Source: CAXBNB01 sp049115735 (GTDB lineage Bacteria > Bacteroidota > Bacteroidia > Cytophagales > Cyclobacteriaceae). Taken from it: a stretch of 64,000 nt of DNA. The stretch spans positions 310,001 through 374,000 of the forward strand of contig JAGDZP010000012.1 in NCBI GenBank assembly GCA_049115735.1, in the 5' to 3' direction. Shown piece by piece: positions 6,671-14,966 of the stretch (position 1 is its first letter; each line of letters starts with the position of its first letter). Both the position numbers and the translations under genes were made by a program. Below the pieces are notes generated by a model, which worked only from the letters and a program-made list of their open reading frames with translations, was not told the DNA's origin and did no database searches.

Positions 6671-7636
6671 ATGAGAAATCCTGGCCTGACTTTACTTCTT
6701 TCAATCTTACCGTTTTCGTGTTATAATAGTGAACAAAAACAAACAACCGAGAAGGAACCAGCGACCACAAACCAGGTAAATTTGTTCTTACCCGGAACGG
6801 TTTCTACCTTTTTACCTGAGCGTGATTTGGCAATTTCTCCTAATGGCAATGAAATATATTTCACCGTACAATCTTTTAAGAAAGAGGTTAGTACAATTTT
6901 GCGCATTCAAAAGACGGGACAGGGATGGTCAGAACCCACTGCAGCATCCTTCTCGGGAAAGTATATGGATTTAGAGCCAGCATTCACTCCTGATGGCTCC
7001 AGGCTGTTCTTCGCATCAAAGCGGCCACTAAAAGATACATTAGTGCAGGATTACAACATTTGGTACGTAGAAAGAATAGAAACTGGTTGGTCAGAGGCAC
7101 AGGATGCTGGAGAGGCGATCAACTCAGAAAAAGACGAATACTACCCATCCATAGCCAGGAATGGCTCCATTTATTTTACGGCTGCCTATGAAGACTCTAA
7201 GGGCACAGAGGATATCTATTGTAGCGAGTTTGTGAATGGGGAATACCAGAAGCCGTACAGCCTCGATTCAGCAGTAAACGCCAAGACTTATGAGTTCAAT
7301 GCTTTTGTCGATCCGGATGAGAAATATCTATTGTTCGGCTCTTATGGACGGGCAGATGGATTCGGAGGAGGAGACATTTATATCAGCTATAATGAAAATG
7401 GAAAATGGCAAGAAGCCATTAATCTGGGTTCTTTGATCAACTCAAAATCGTTGGACTACTGTCCTTATGTTTCCAGGGATGGCAAGACATTGTACTTTAC
7501 CAGTAGCAAGTCTGATATTGGAGAACACAGCACGCCAGCTTATGATCAACTGAGGGACAAATTACAATCCCCACTCAACGGGTTTGATAATATTTACCAG
7601 GTGGATTTTCAAGAGGTTTTGGAAGAGATAAAATAA
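6671..7636 (+). CDS. PD40/TolB-like beta-propeller lipoprotein
   Basis: A 321-residue protein with a lipoprotein signal (LLLSILPFSC, Cys17) and a beta-propeller built of PD40 (WD40-like) repeats. Each repeat shows the DGxxLYF-type strand: SPNGNEIYFTVQS, TPDGSRLFFASKR, ARNGSIYFTAAYE, DPDEKYLLFGSYG and SRDGKTLYFTSSK. Such propellers are usually binding modules in the periplasm or at the outer membrane (compare TolB). No OmpA or peptidase domain is attached. It forms a single-gene unit. The ligand is unknown. Confidence 0.8.
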   Translation: MRNPGLTLLLSILPFSCYNSEQKQTTEKEPATTNQVNLFLPGTVSTFLPERDLAISPNGNEIYFTVQSFKKEVSTILRIQKTGQGWSEPTAASFSGKYMDLEPAFTPDGSRLFFASKRPLKDTLVQDYNIWYVERIETGWSEAQDAGEAINSEKDEYYPSIARNGSIYFTAAYEDSKGTEDIYCSEFVNGEYQKPYSLDSAVNAKTYEFNAFVDPDEKYLLFGSYGRADGFGGGDIYISYNENGKWQEAINLGSLINSKSLDYCPYVSRDGKTLYFTSSKSDIGEHSTPAYDQLRDKLQSPLNGFDNIYQVDFQEVLEEIK

Positions 7637-7768
7637 TTGAACGATCCTCTTAATTTCCTCCTATTTTTGAGAACAAGCTCATTCAAGGTTCGTTAACATT
7701 TACAGATATCTACTTCGATATGTCTATCTCTTTCTGTATTATTACTTCCTTCAATTTCCCCTGACAAC

Positions 7769-8527
7769 ATGCTAAGGCACTTTATCAAAAATGGTTTTTT
7801 GTTTTTCCTGGGTATTGTCCTGAGTCATTCTGTTATTGGACAAACAGCCGAAGAAATCATAGAGTTGGCCGATAAAAAAATGCGTGGTTTGTCCAGCAGA
7901 TCCGTGATGAAAATGACTGTAGTTAGGCCTGATTGGCAAAGGGAAGTGACCATGAAGGGATGGTCTCTGGGTACAGAGTATAGCCTTATACTCATTACCG
8001 GGCCGGCAAGGGATAAGGGTCAGGCTTTTCTCAAGCGAAAAAAAGAAATGTGGAACTGGCAGCCTACGATTGATAGGGTGATCAAACTGCCACCATCAAT
8101 GATGCTACAATCCTGGATGGGATCGGATTTCACCAATGATGACCTGGTCAAGGAATCTTCCATTGTGCACGACTACACACATGAGTTGGAAAAGGATACA
8201 ACTATGATGGGTATGATTGCTTATAAAGTCGTACTTACACCAAAACCAGAAGCTCCAGTGGTTTGGGGCAAAATCGTATCTTTCATAGATGATAAGGAAT
8301 ACAATCAGTTGTTGGTTCGCTACTATGATGAAGATGGTTATTTGATCAATACATTAACTTCTTACGATATTAAGGAAATGGGAGGGAAGATTATACCTAC
8401 AAGACTAGAAATGGTTCCAGCTGATGAACCAGACAATAAGACCATTATTGATTATGAAAGTTTAGAATTTGATGTAGATATTGATGATGGGTTTTTCTCA
8501 TTGCAGAATACGAAGAGGGTGAGATGA
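7769..8527 (+). CDS. LolA-like outer-membrane lipoprotein-sorting protein
   Basis: A 252-residue periplasmic protein with a signal peptide (FFLGIVLSHSVIGQ, cleavage near residue 25). It resembles the LolA-like superfamily (half-open beta-barrel that shields lipid chains); characteristic stretches are KMRGLSSRSVMKMTVVRPDWQRE, GWSLGTEYSLILITGPARDKGQAFLKRKKEMWNW (about residues 60-95, read as two segments) and WMGSDFTNDDLV. It heads a five-gene operon with two FtsX-type permeases, an ABC ATPase and a beta-barrel protein. It is probably the periplasmic carrier for a hydrophobic cargo. Whether the cargo is a lipoprotein or a lipid cannot be told from sequence. Confidence 0.78.
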   Translation: MLRHFIKNGFLFFLGIVLSHSVIGQTAEEIIELADKKMRGLSSRSVMKMTVVRPDWQREVTMKGWSLGTEYSLILITGPARDKGQAFLKRKKEMWNWQPTIDRVIKLPPSMMLQSWMGSDFTNDDLVKESSIVHDYTHELEKDTTMMGMIAYKVVLTPKPEAPVVWGKIVSFIDDKEYNQLLVRYYDEDGYLINTLTSYDIKEMGGKIIPTRLEMVPADEPDNKTIIDYESLEFDVDIDDGFFSLQNTKRVR

Positions 8528-8574
8528 CAAAGATCAAAAGTCGTCATTGAATATGAAAGTTGCTTAACAAAATA

Positions 8575-9795
8575 ATGTACCTAAAGTTAGCCTGGCGAAA
8601 TATTTGGCGGAACAAAAGAAGGAGTTTTATCACTATAGGCTCCATCACTTTTGCTGTTCTACTGGCCTGTGTCATGCGATCCATGCAGCTTGGTTCCTAC
8701 GAGCGTATGATAGAGAATGCAGCTCGCTTTTACACAGGCTATATTCAAGTTCATAAGAATGGCTATTGGGCAGAGAAGACGATAGATAATAGCTTTCAGA
8801 TTGATGCTGAACTCCTAGAGTTGGTTGAGTCAACGAAGCACGTCAGCTCAGTGGTGCCGAGAGTAGAGTCTTTTGCGCTGGCGTCTTTTGGCACTAAAAC
8901 AAAAGGGGCATTGGTGCTGGGTATGAATCCCGACAAAGAGAATGATCTGACTCGTGTCAAAGAGAAGTTAATTGAAGGAGAATATTTAAGCACGGGTGAC
9001 AAAGGCGCACTTGTTTCAGAGGGACTTGCGAAATATCTTAAGATAGAATTGAATGATACTCTGGTTTTGATAGGCCAGGGCTATCATGGTAGTAACGCTG
9101 CTGGTCTGTTTCCTGTAAAGGGAATAGTGAAGTTCGCCGTGCCAGCTCAAAACAACCAAACCATTTATTTAGAAATAGAAAATGCAGAGTGGTTCTATGG
9201 TCTTGAGAATCAAATAACCAGTCTGTCCTTGGTAGTAGATAAGGCTGATAATGTCGATCAAATTGTAATTGATTTAAACGCATCAGTCGATACCACTGTC
9301 CTTGAAGTTATGGGTTGGCGGGAAATGATGCCCGATCTGGTACAAGGAATTGAAATTGACAACATTAGCGGACGCATCATGCTATGGGTTCTATATGCCG
9401 TAATTGGTTTTGGGATGTTCGGTACTTTCCTGATGATGACGGCAGAGCGCATGTATGAATTTGGCGTGATGATGTCCATAGGAATGAAGCGCATGGTTAT
9501 GCAATTCACCATATTTCTGGAAATGCTGATCATGGTTTCTATTGGTGTATTGACAGGAATTGGCATCAGTTTGCCCTTCCTCTTTTATTATCACAACAAT
9601 CCAATTTTCATGAGCGGTGAAGCAGCAGAAGCCATAGAGAAATTTGGGGTGGAAGCGGCTTACTTTTTTTCGGTACAGCCTTCATTGTTTTACAATCAGG
9701 CCTGGGCCATTTTCTTTATGGCGTTTATACTTTCATTTTATCCACTATATGCGATACAGACTTTGAAACCTGTTGTCGCAATGAGAGAAGCTTAG
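8575..9795 (+). CDS. FtsX/MacB-type ABC transporter permease (first)
   Basis: A 406-residue permease. ATG at 8575 is preferred to the TTG at 8560 because the conserved beginning is MYLKLAWRNIWRNKRRS. Layout is that of the LolC/E-MacB superfamily: one N-terminal helix (about 18-38), a large extracytoplasmic domain (about 40-265), then three helices (about 275-300, 320-345, 375-400). The protein energises transport by mechanotransmission, not by forming a classical channel. It lies 47 bp after the LolA-like gene and 4 bp before the second permease, so it is cotranscribed with both. Confidence 0.85.
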   Translation: MYLKLAWRNIWRNKRRSFITIGSITFAVLLACVMRSMQLGSYERMIENAARFYTGYIQVHKNGYWAEKTIDNSFQIDAELLELVESTKHVSSVVPRVESFALASFGTKTKGALVLGMNPDKENDLTRVKEKLIEGEYLSTGDKGALVSEGLAKYLKIELNDTLVLIGQGYHGSNAAGLFPVKGIVKFAVPAQNNQTIYLEIENAEWFYGLENQITSLSLVVDKADNVDQIVIDLNASVDTTVLEVMGWREMMPDLVQGIEIDNISGRIMLWVLYAVIGFGMFGTFLMMTAERMYEFGVMMSIGMKRMVMQFTIFLEMLIMVSIGVLTGIGISLPFLFYYHNNPIFMSGEAAEAIEKFGVEAAYFFSVQPSLFYNQAWAIFFMAFILSFYPLYAIQTLKPVVAMREA

Positions 9796-9799
9796 AACA

Positions 9800-11017
9800 A
9801 TGTTGATCATAAAAATAGCATGGAGAAATGTATGGAGAAGCAAGGCAAGAAGTCTTGTGGTAATGGGCTCTATTGTGGTGGGTATATGGGCATTGATTTT
9901 CGGTACGGGTTTCATGAATGGCTTTATGGTTGGTTACTCCAACGAGGTAATCAACTATGATGTGTCAAATATCCAGGTTCATCATCCTGATTTCAAAACA
10001 GATTATGACATTGAATTCACCATAAAAGATGGACTCAAAAAGGCTGAGGCCATGAAACAATGGGAGGGGGTAGTTGGAGTAACCACCAGGTCTATTGTCA
10101 ATGGTATGATCGCTTCTCCAAAAAAAGCTTCTGGTGTTCAGATTCGTGGGGTTGAAGTTGAGTCAGAGGCTTCTGTCACGCATTTGGATAGTTTAATTTC
10201 TGATGGAGAATATTTCGAAGGAATAAGAAGAAACCCAATCGTAATTGGAAATAAGCTGGCTGAAAAGCTCAAAGTAAAAGTTCGATCCAAAATCGTATTG
10301 ACTTTTAATGATACAAATGGAGAAATTACTTCAGCCGCTTTTAGAATAGCGGGCATTGTTAGCAGTTCTTCACTAAATGTGAGCGAAGGATATGTTTTTG
10401 TAAGAAAATCTGACTTAAACAAACTATTGGGTATTGGTGATGATATCCATGAAATCGCTTTGCTGTTAACTCCTCATTTTGATGACTTTTCAATTGTAGA
10501 GAAGTATGAAGAAACATATTCTGGTGATTTGGTAGAGACCTGGAGAGAGGTAGCTCCTGAGTTGTCCTTTATGCAGGAAATGTATGGTCAGATGCTTTAC
10601 GTCCTTATGGGCATTATTCTGACTGCTCTTATCTTCGGAATTGTGAATACGATGCTGATGGCGGTATTGGAGCGTTTCAAGGAGCTGGGCATGCTGATGG
10701 CTGTAGGTATGACCAAAATAAGGGTTTTTACCATGATACTGATGGAAACATTGTTTCTGGGAATAGTAGCATCACCGGTTGGTCTATTCCTTGGCTGGTG
10801 GACTATAAATTATTATATCAAAAAGGGAGTTGATTTGACGGAGTACTCGGAGGGTCTGGAAGCCTTTGGCTATTCTTCCATACTCTATCCCTATATTGAT
10901 CCATCCAACTATCTGACCATTACAATCGGTGTGGTTATTACCGCTTTTATTGCGGCTTTATACCCGGCATGGAAGGCTGTAAAATTAAAACCTGTGGAGG
11001 CATTACATAAAATTTAG
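9800..11017 (+). CDS. FtsX/MacB-type ABC transporter permease (second)
   Basis: A 405-residue paralogue of the preceding permease, with the same 1+3 helix plan and a soluble extracytoplasmic domain between. The start reads MLIIKIAWRNVWRSKARSL; the C-terminal helix carries PAWKAVKLKPVEALHKI, the usual FtsX-domain ending. Two different permeases with one ATPase suggest a LolCDE-like heterodimer. Only 4 bp separate it from the upstream permease and 5 bp from the ATPase gene. It would sit in the inner membrane and hand cargo to the LolA-like protein. Confidence 0.85.
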   Translation: MLIIKIAWRNVWRSKARSLVVMGSIVVGIWALIFGTGFMNGFMVGYSNEVINYDVSNIQVHHPDFKTDYDIEFTIKDGLKKAEAMKQWEGVVGVTTRSIVNGMIASPKKASGVQIRGVEVESEASVTHLDSLISDGEYFEGIRRNPIVIGNKLAEKLKVKVRSKIVLTFNDTNGEITSAAFRIAGIVSSSSLNVSEGYVFVRKSDLNKLLGIGDDIHEIALLLTPHFDDFSIVEKYEETYSGDLVETWREVAPELSFMQEMYGQMLYVLMGIILTALIFGIVNTMLMAVLERFKELGMLMAVGMTKIRVFTMILMETLFLGIVASPVGLFLGWWTINYYIKKGVDLTEYSEGLEAFGYSSILYPYIDPSNYLTITIGVVITAFIAALYPAWKAVKLKPVEALHKI

Positions 11018-11022
11018 AACGA

Positions 11023-11709
11023 ATGAGTGTTGTAATCAAAACAGCAAATGTATTTAAGGAATATACCGAAACAGCGGTACCGGTAAAGGCTCTCAATGGT
11101 GTTTCCCTTGAGGTGCAAGAAGGAGAGTTTACAGCTATCGTAGGCCCTTCAGGTTGTGGTAAAACAACACTCTTGAATATATTGGGAGGATTGGATCATC
11201 CAACTTCTGGAACTGTGAGTGTTGCAGGTGCAGATATCACCAATATGAAAGATGGTGATTTAATAGATTTCAGGCTGAAAAATATCGGATTTGTATTCCA
11301 GGCTTACAACCTAATTCCTGTTTTAACTACTTATGAGAATGTGGAATTTATCATGCTATTGCAAAAGCAGGATAAACAATTGAGACAGGAGAGAACAATG
11401 GAACTTTTGGAAGAAATGGGCATTGCGGATAAAGCCGATAAGCGACCTTCTGAATTGTCTGGAGGGCAGCAACAACGTGTGGCAGTCGCACGAGCATTGG
11501 CCTCTAAGCCTAAGTTTATATTAGCTGACGAACCAACTGCCAACTTAGATTCCAAGTCCACAGCCAATTTACTTGATATAATGGCCAAAATGAATAGGGA
11601 GGAGCAAGCCACCTTTGTTTTCTCCACACACGATCAACGCGTGATAGATAAAGCGCACAGAATAGTAACACTCGAAGATGGGATTATTACTTCAGATGTT
11701 ACCAAATGA
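11023..11709 (+). CDS. LolD/MacB-like ABC transporter ATP-binding protein
   Basis: A 228-residue ATPase of the LolD/MacB/FtsE class. Visible motifs are Walker A GPSGCGKTT (about 41-49), Q-loop FVFQAYNLIPVLT, signature LSGGQQQRVAVARAL, Walker B FILADEPTANLD and the H-loop STHD. It would power the two upstream permeases. All motifs are intact. It follows the second permease after 5 bp. It is not fused to a permease, unlike MacB. Confidence 0.93.
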   Translation: MSVVIKTANVFKEYTETAVPVKALNGVSLEVQEGEFTAIVGPSGCGKTTLLNILGGLDHPTSGTVSVAGADITNMKDGDLIDFRLKNIGFVFQAYNLIPVLTTYENVEFIMLLQKQDKQLRQERTMELLEEMGIADKADKRPSELSGGQQQRVAVARALASKPKFILADEPTANLDSKSTANLLDIMAKMNREEQATFVFSTHDQRVIDKAHRIVTLEDGIITSDVTK

Positions 11710-11868
11710 TGATTTTAAGGAATCAACCTGAAAATGAGAACCAGCATGTCGAATAGGTTCAGGGTCAGTCAAAACGCAACATCACGGTATTGTCATTCCA
11801 ACTTTGGAGGAATCTTGTTGGTTTTGTTTACACATGTTTTGAGATTATCCCAGCGTCTGTCGAACCGG

Positions 11869-13050
11869 ATGACTTGGTCTATTTTATTTCTTATAGTACT
11901 TTCTTTATTTGCTAAGCCCGTATCAGCCCAGGGCAAGGAAGAAGAAAGTAAGTGGGAGATCAAGGGCTACCTGAAGAACATGACTTCTGTCACACAAGCT
12001 TCACAAAGATCCTTTGTGGAAAACCTGGTACATAATCGTTTGAACTTCATATACTATGCGAATGACAATCTGACCTTCTATGGCGAATTGAGGAATAGAA
12101 TATTCGTCGGGGACTTTGTGAGTGAGATTCCATCTTATAGTCGACTGATTGATAATAACAACGACTACTTCGATTTGTCAGCCAATCTTATTGATAATCG
12201 ATCGCTGGTGTTTAACACGATGATAGACAGGGCATACATGCAATGGAATAAAAATGATTGGGAAATCAAATTGGGAAGGCAAAGGGTGAACTGGGGAGTG
12301 AATCTCGCCTGGAATCCGAATGATTGGTTTAACGCTTATTCGTTTTTCGATTTTGATTATGAAGAAAGGAGAGGGTCGGATGCCATCAGAGTAAACTATT
12401 ACACAGGTGCTGCATCCAGTGTAGAAGTAGCAGTGAAGATGGCCGATAGCATGGATGAATTTGTAGGAGCGGCATTATGGAAGATCAATAAGTGGAATTA
12501 TGACATCCAATTTCAAAGCGGAGTAGCCAATGGCGATTTGGCACTGGGATTGGGCTGGGCAGGGAATCTTGGAATGGCAGGATTCAAAGGAGAAGTAACC
12601 TACTTAAATCCGATTGAGAGTACCAGGGTAAATGCTGGTTATGATCAGATGTTGCTGGCGTCTATTTCGGTAGATTATTCGTTTAAGAGTTCATTGTACT
12701 TCAATGGTTCAATCCTATATCATAGCGAAAACTCGGTTGATCCGTTGATCGGACTGAATGCGATTGGTAACAGCACCATGGAAAACTTTACCATGAGAAA
12801 TCTTACGAATTATAGATGGAGTTCTTTTTTGCAATCAGCTTTTCAGTTTTCGCCCTTGATTACGGGTTCTGTCTCGGTGATGGCCTTTCCCGGAACAAAT
12901 GCATTGTTTCTCAATCCTGGTTTCTCCTATTCATTATCTCAAAATGTAGACCTGGGTGTCTTTGGTCAGGTTTTCTTCGATGAAGAGATATTGGGAAGTT
13001 ATGCAGCTATTCAGAAAAGTGTCTTTGTTCGCTTAAAGTGGAGTTTTTGA
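11869..13050 (+). CDS. Outer-membrane beta-barrel protein, DUF1302-like
   Basis: A 393-residue predicted outer-membrane protein. The frame opens at 11734, but the ATG at 11869 starts a proper signal peptide (MTWSILFLIVLSLFAKPVSA), so the longer form with a 45-residue basic leader is less likely. The mature part has alternating strands typical of a barrel and a stretch (KLGRQRVNWGVNLAWNPNDW) resembling DUF1302-type proteins. It ends in SVFVRLKWSF with a C-terminal Phe. As last gene of the LolA-like/permease/ATPase cluster it may be the outer-membrane receiver of the exported cargo. That role is inferred from position. Confidence 0.75.
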   Translation: MTWSILFLIVLSLFAKPVSAQGKEEESKWEIKGYLKNMTSVTQASQRSFVENLVHNRLNFIYYANDNLTFYGELRNRIFVGDFVSEIPSYSRLIDNNNDYFDLSANLIDNRSLVFNTMIDRAYMQWNKNDWEIKLGRQRVNWGVNLAWNPNDWFNAYSFFDFDYEERRGSDAIRVNYYTGAASSVEVAVKMADSMDEFVGAALWKINKWNYDIQFQSGVANGDLALGLGWAGNLGMAGFKGEVTYLNPIESTRVNAGYDQMLLASISVDYSFKSSLYFNGSILYHSENSVDPLIGLNAIGNSTMENFTMRNLTNYRWSSFLQSAFQFSPLITGSVSVMAFPGTNALFLNPGFSYSLSQNVDLGVFGQVFFDEEILGSYAAIQKSVFVRLKWSF

Positions 13051-13106
13051 ATAAAAAAATTCTAATCTCGCTTCTGCTAAGTGAAGTGGTTTTTGTATAA
13101 CATTAT

Positions 13107-14480
13107 CTAGCCTTCTACACTTTTAATATCTTCTTCTGTTTCCTGCCGGAAATCGTATTTATCCAGCACTTTTTGGAGATCGGCCCTAATCTGTTTTTGT
13201 TCCTGGCTTAGTTCATTTAATGCTGACTCTTCAAAATGATCCTCAAGTACATCATACATTTCACCTGTTCTATAGAGCTTGTACTGTTCTGTTCTTGCCC
13301 ATTCTTTTCTGTTTCCCGGTTTCATTCTCGGGTGATACCATGAATAAATCCAATCCCGCGCAGATTCTTCAGCTGTTCTTAAGGCTGGTAAAAAGATATT
13401 GCCATCAAACTCCCTATCCTTTGGCAAGTCTATACCAGCCGCACGGCAAATTGTCGGGAATACATCTGTCAGGTCAGCTAATTCCTGAGTTACCTGACCA
13501 GGTTCAACAGTCCCTGGCCAACTAGCCATGAAGGGTGTGTGTGTACCGGAATCAATTGTCTTTCCTTTTGCACCAATCACCTGCGATCCATCTTTCATGC
13601 TCGTTACAATAGGAGTGTCCGTACCGTTATCCCCAGTAAAGACAATCAGGGTGTTTTCTCGTAAACCTTTCTCTTCAAGCTTATCTACAATTTTGCCAAC
13701 GAGGTAATCCGTATAAGCAACCATATCTGTAAAGTGTGTTTTCATTTCCAGGCTATCACCATAGCCCTTGTATTCCTTAGATCCCATATCTTCTGGGTTC
13801 CAGGTTTTAGATTTTGGCGTAGGAACAAACGGACAATGAACCAGGATCATTGGATAGTACACAAAAAATGGACTACCTGAATTTTCATCAATAAAATTGC
13901 AGATGAAGTCTGATGCTACATCCGGACCATAATTTCCATCTTTAAATTCAACGGTCTTTCCGTTAATATCCATAATGGGATTCGGATACCTACTATCCAA
14001 CTTCTCATCATTCACACGGCCTTTGGATTGCTGCCAAAGACATGATTGCTCGAACCCAAAATGTTGTGGAGAATCTGATTCTCTACCCAGTTGCCATTTA
14101 CCAGCTATACAGGTTTTATAGCCAGCATTTTTGAATGCGTGCCCGAAAGTATATTGATCCCTGTCGAGTAAACCGAATTTGACATAGTTGCGAATGTTGT
14201 ATTGCCCGGTCATTACCTGTACTCGAGAGGGTGTACAGATAGGTTGTGAGTGGAAGTTTTCAAAACGTATTCCACTGGCTGCTAACTTATCGAGTCTTGG
14301 AGTCTGATAATCTGAGTTGCCATAGCTGCTTAGGCATTCATAGCCCATATCGTCTGCCATGATGAATACAATATTTGGTCTTGTTTTCTTTTCTTCTTTC
14401 TCCTTCTTGACAGGAGTACAAGATGCAAAACCTATAGCCAGTATCAGGCTAATCCATTTTGTGTATTGAGTGGTAGTCAT
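13107..14480 (-). CDS. Lipoprotein sulfatase, type I (formylglycine-dependent)
   Basis: A 457-residue arylsulfatase-family enzyme that hydrolyses sulfate esters, probably on polysaccharides. It has a lipobox (LAIGFASC, Cys21) and is therefore anchored in a membrane facing the periplasm or surface. Catalytic signature C-T-P-S-R at residues 82-86: Cys82 would be converted to formylglycine. Calcium ligands are ADD (42-44) near the N-terminus and GDNGTD further on, with the HTPF segment also as expected. No maturation enzyme and no SusCD pair is seen nearby, so the substrate cannot be named. It converges on the barrel-protein gene. Confidence 0.9.
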   Translation of the reverse strand: MTTTQYTKWISLILAIGFASCTPVKKEKEEKKTRPNIVFIMADDMGYECLSSYGNSDYQTPRLDKLAASGIRFENFHSQPICTPSRVQVMTGQYNIRNYVKFGLLDRDQYTFGHAFKNAGYKTCIAGKWQLGRESDSPQHFGFEQSCLWQQSKGRVNDEKLDSRYPNPIMDINGKTVEFKDGNYGPDVASDFICNFIDENSGSPFFVYYPMILVHCPFVPTPKSKTWNPEDMGSKEYKGYGDSLEMKTHFTDMVAYTDYLVGKIVDKLEEKGLRENTLIVFTGDNGTDTPIVTSMKDGSQVIGAKGKTIDSGTHTPFMASWPGTVEPGQVTQELADLTDVFPTICRAAGIDLPKDREFDGNIFLPALRTAEESARDWIYSWYHPRMKPGNRKEWARTEQYKLYRTGEMYDVLEDHFEESALNELSQEQKQIRADLQKVLDKYDFRQETEEDIKSVEG

Positions 14481-14715
14481 TTCGATTGTTGATAGTTTAG
14501 TATATATCCAATAGGGGATGTTAAAACTACCATCAAAAAGTTAGTGTTGGAGGCATTTAGGCTACTTTGTGCAGAATGCTAGTCGATAATTAGCGTTAAA
14601 TAATCGAATAAATATGTCTTTTGACAGAATTTTATAAAATAATCGTCATTATTCAATAAAATATCCGTTTAATCCTATTATAATTAAAGCAAGAACAACA
14701 TTAAAATTGATAAAA

Positions 14716-14928
14716 ATGATGAATTCGAAAGACAGGCACGAGTACACATTCAAGGTAGTGGATACTACGTCTCAGTACAACGAGGAAGCAGCTTCAGAAA
14801 GAGAAGCCAGAAACCATCTCGCCACTGAGCTCCTTCAGAAGGAGGGTTTCAGTCCAAAAGATGGTGAGTTTTCAAGACATGTAAAACACTATGCGCAGAA
14901 CAAATTGAAGTTAATGTTCATGCGTTAA
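14716..14928 (+). CDS. Small hypothetical protein
   Basis: A 70-residue soluble, highly charged protein (MMNSKDRHEYTFKVVDTTSQ at the start). I do not recognise it. ATG at 14716 or the adjacent one at 14719 are both possible; a TTG at 14707 is less likely. A strong terminator follows directly, which supports a real single-gene transcript. No membrane segment, no cysteine. It lies in the gap between the sulfatase promoter and the converging TldD-family genes. Confidence 0.55.
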   Translation: MMNSKDRHEYTFKVVDTTSQYNEEAASEREARNHLATELLQKEGFSPKDGEFSRHVKHYAQNKLKLMFMR

Positions 14929-14937
14929 AAGACTTTG

Positions 14938-14966
14938 AAGGCTGGTATTGTTACCGGCCTTTTTTA
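14938..14966. terminator. Intrinsic terminator
   Basis: A stem of AAGGCTGGTA (14938-14947) with TACCGGCCTT (14952-14961), a TTGT loop and one G-T pair, is followed by a T-run. It ends the small gene at 14928, and the stem may also serve the gene converging from the right. Confidence 0.85.
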
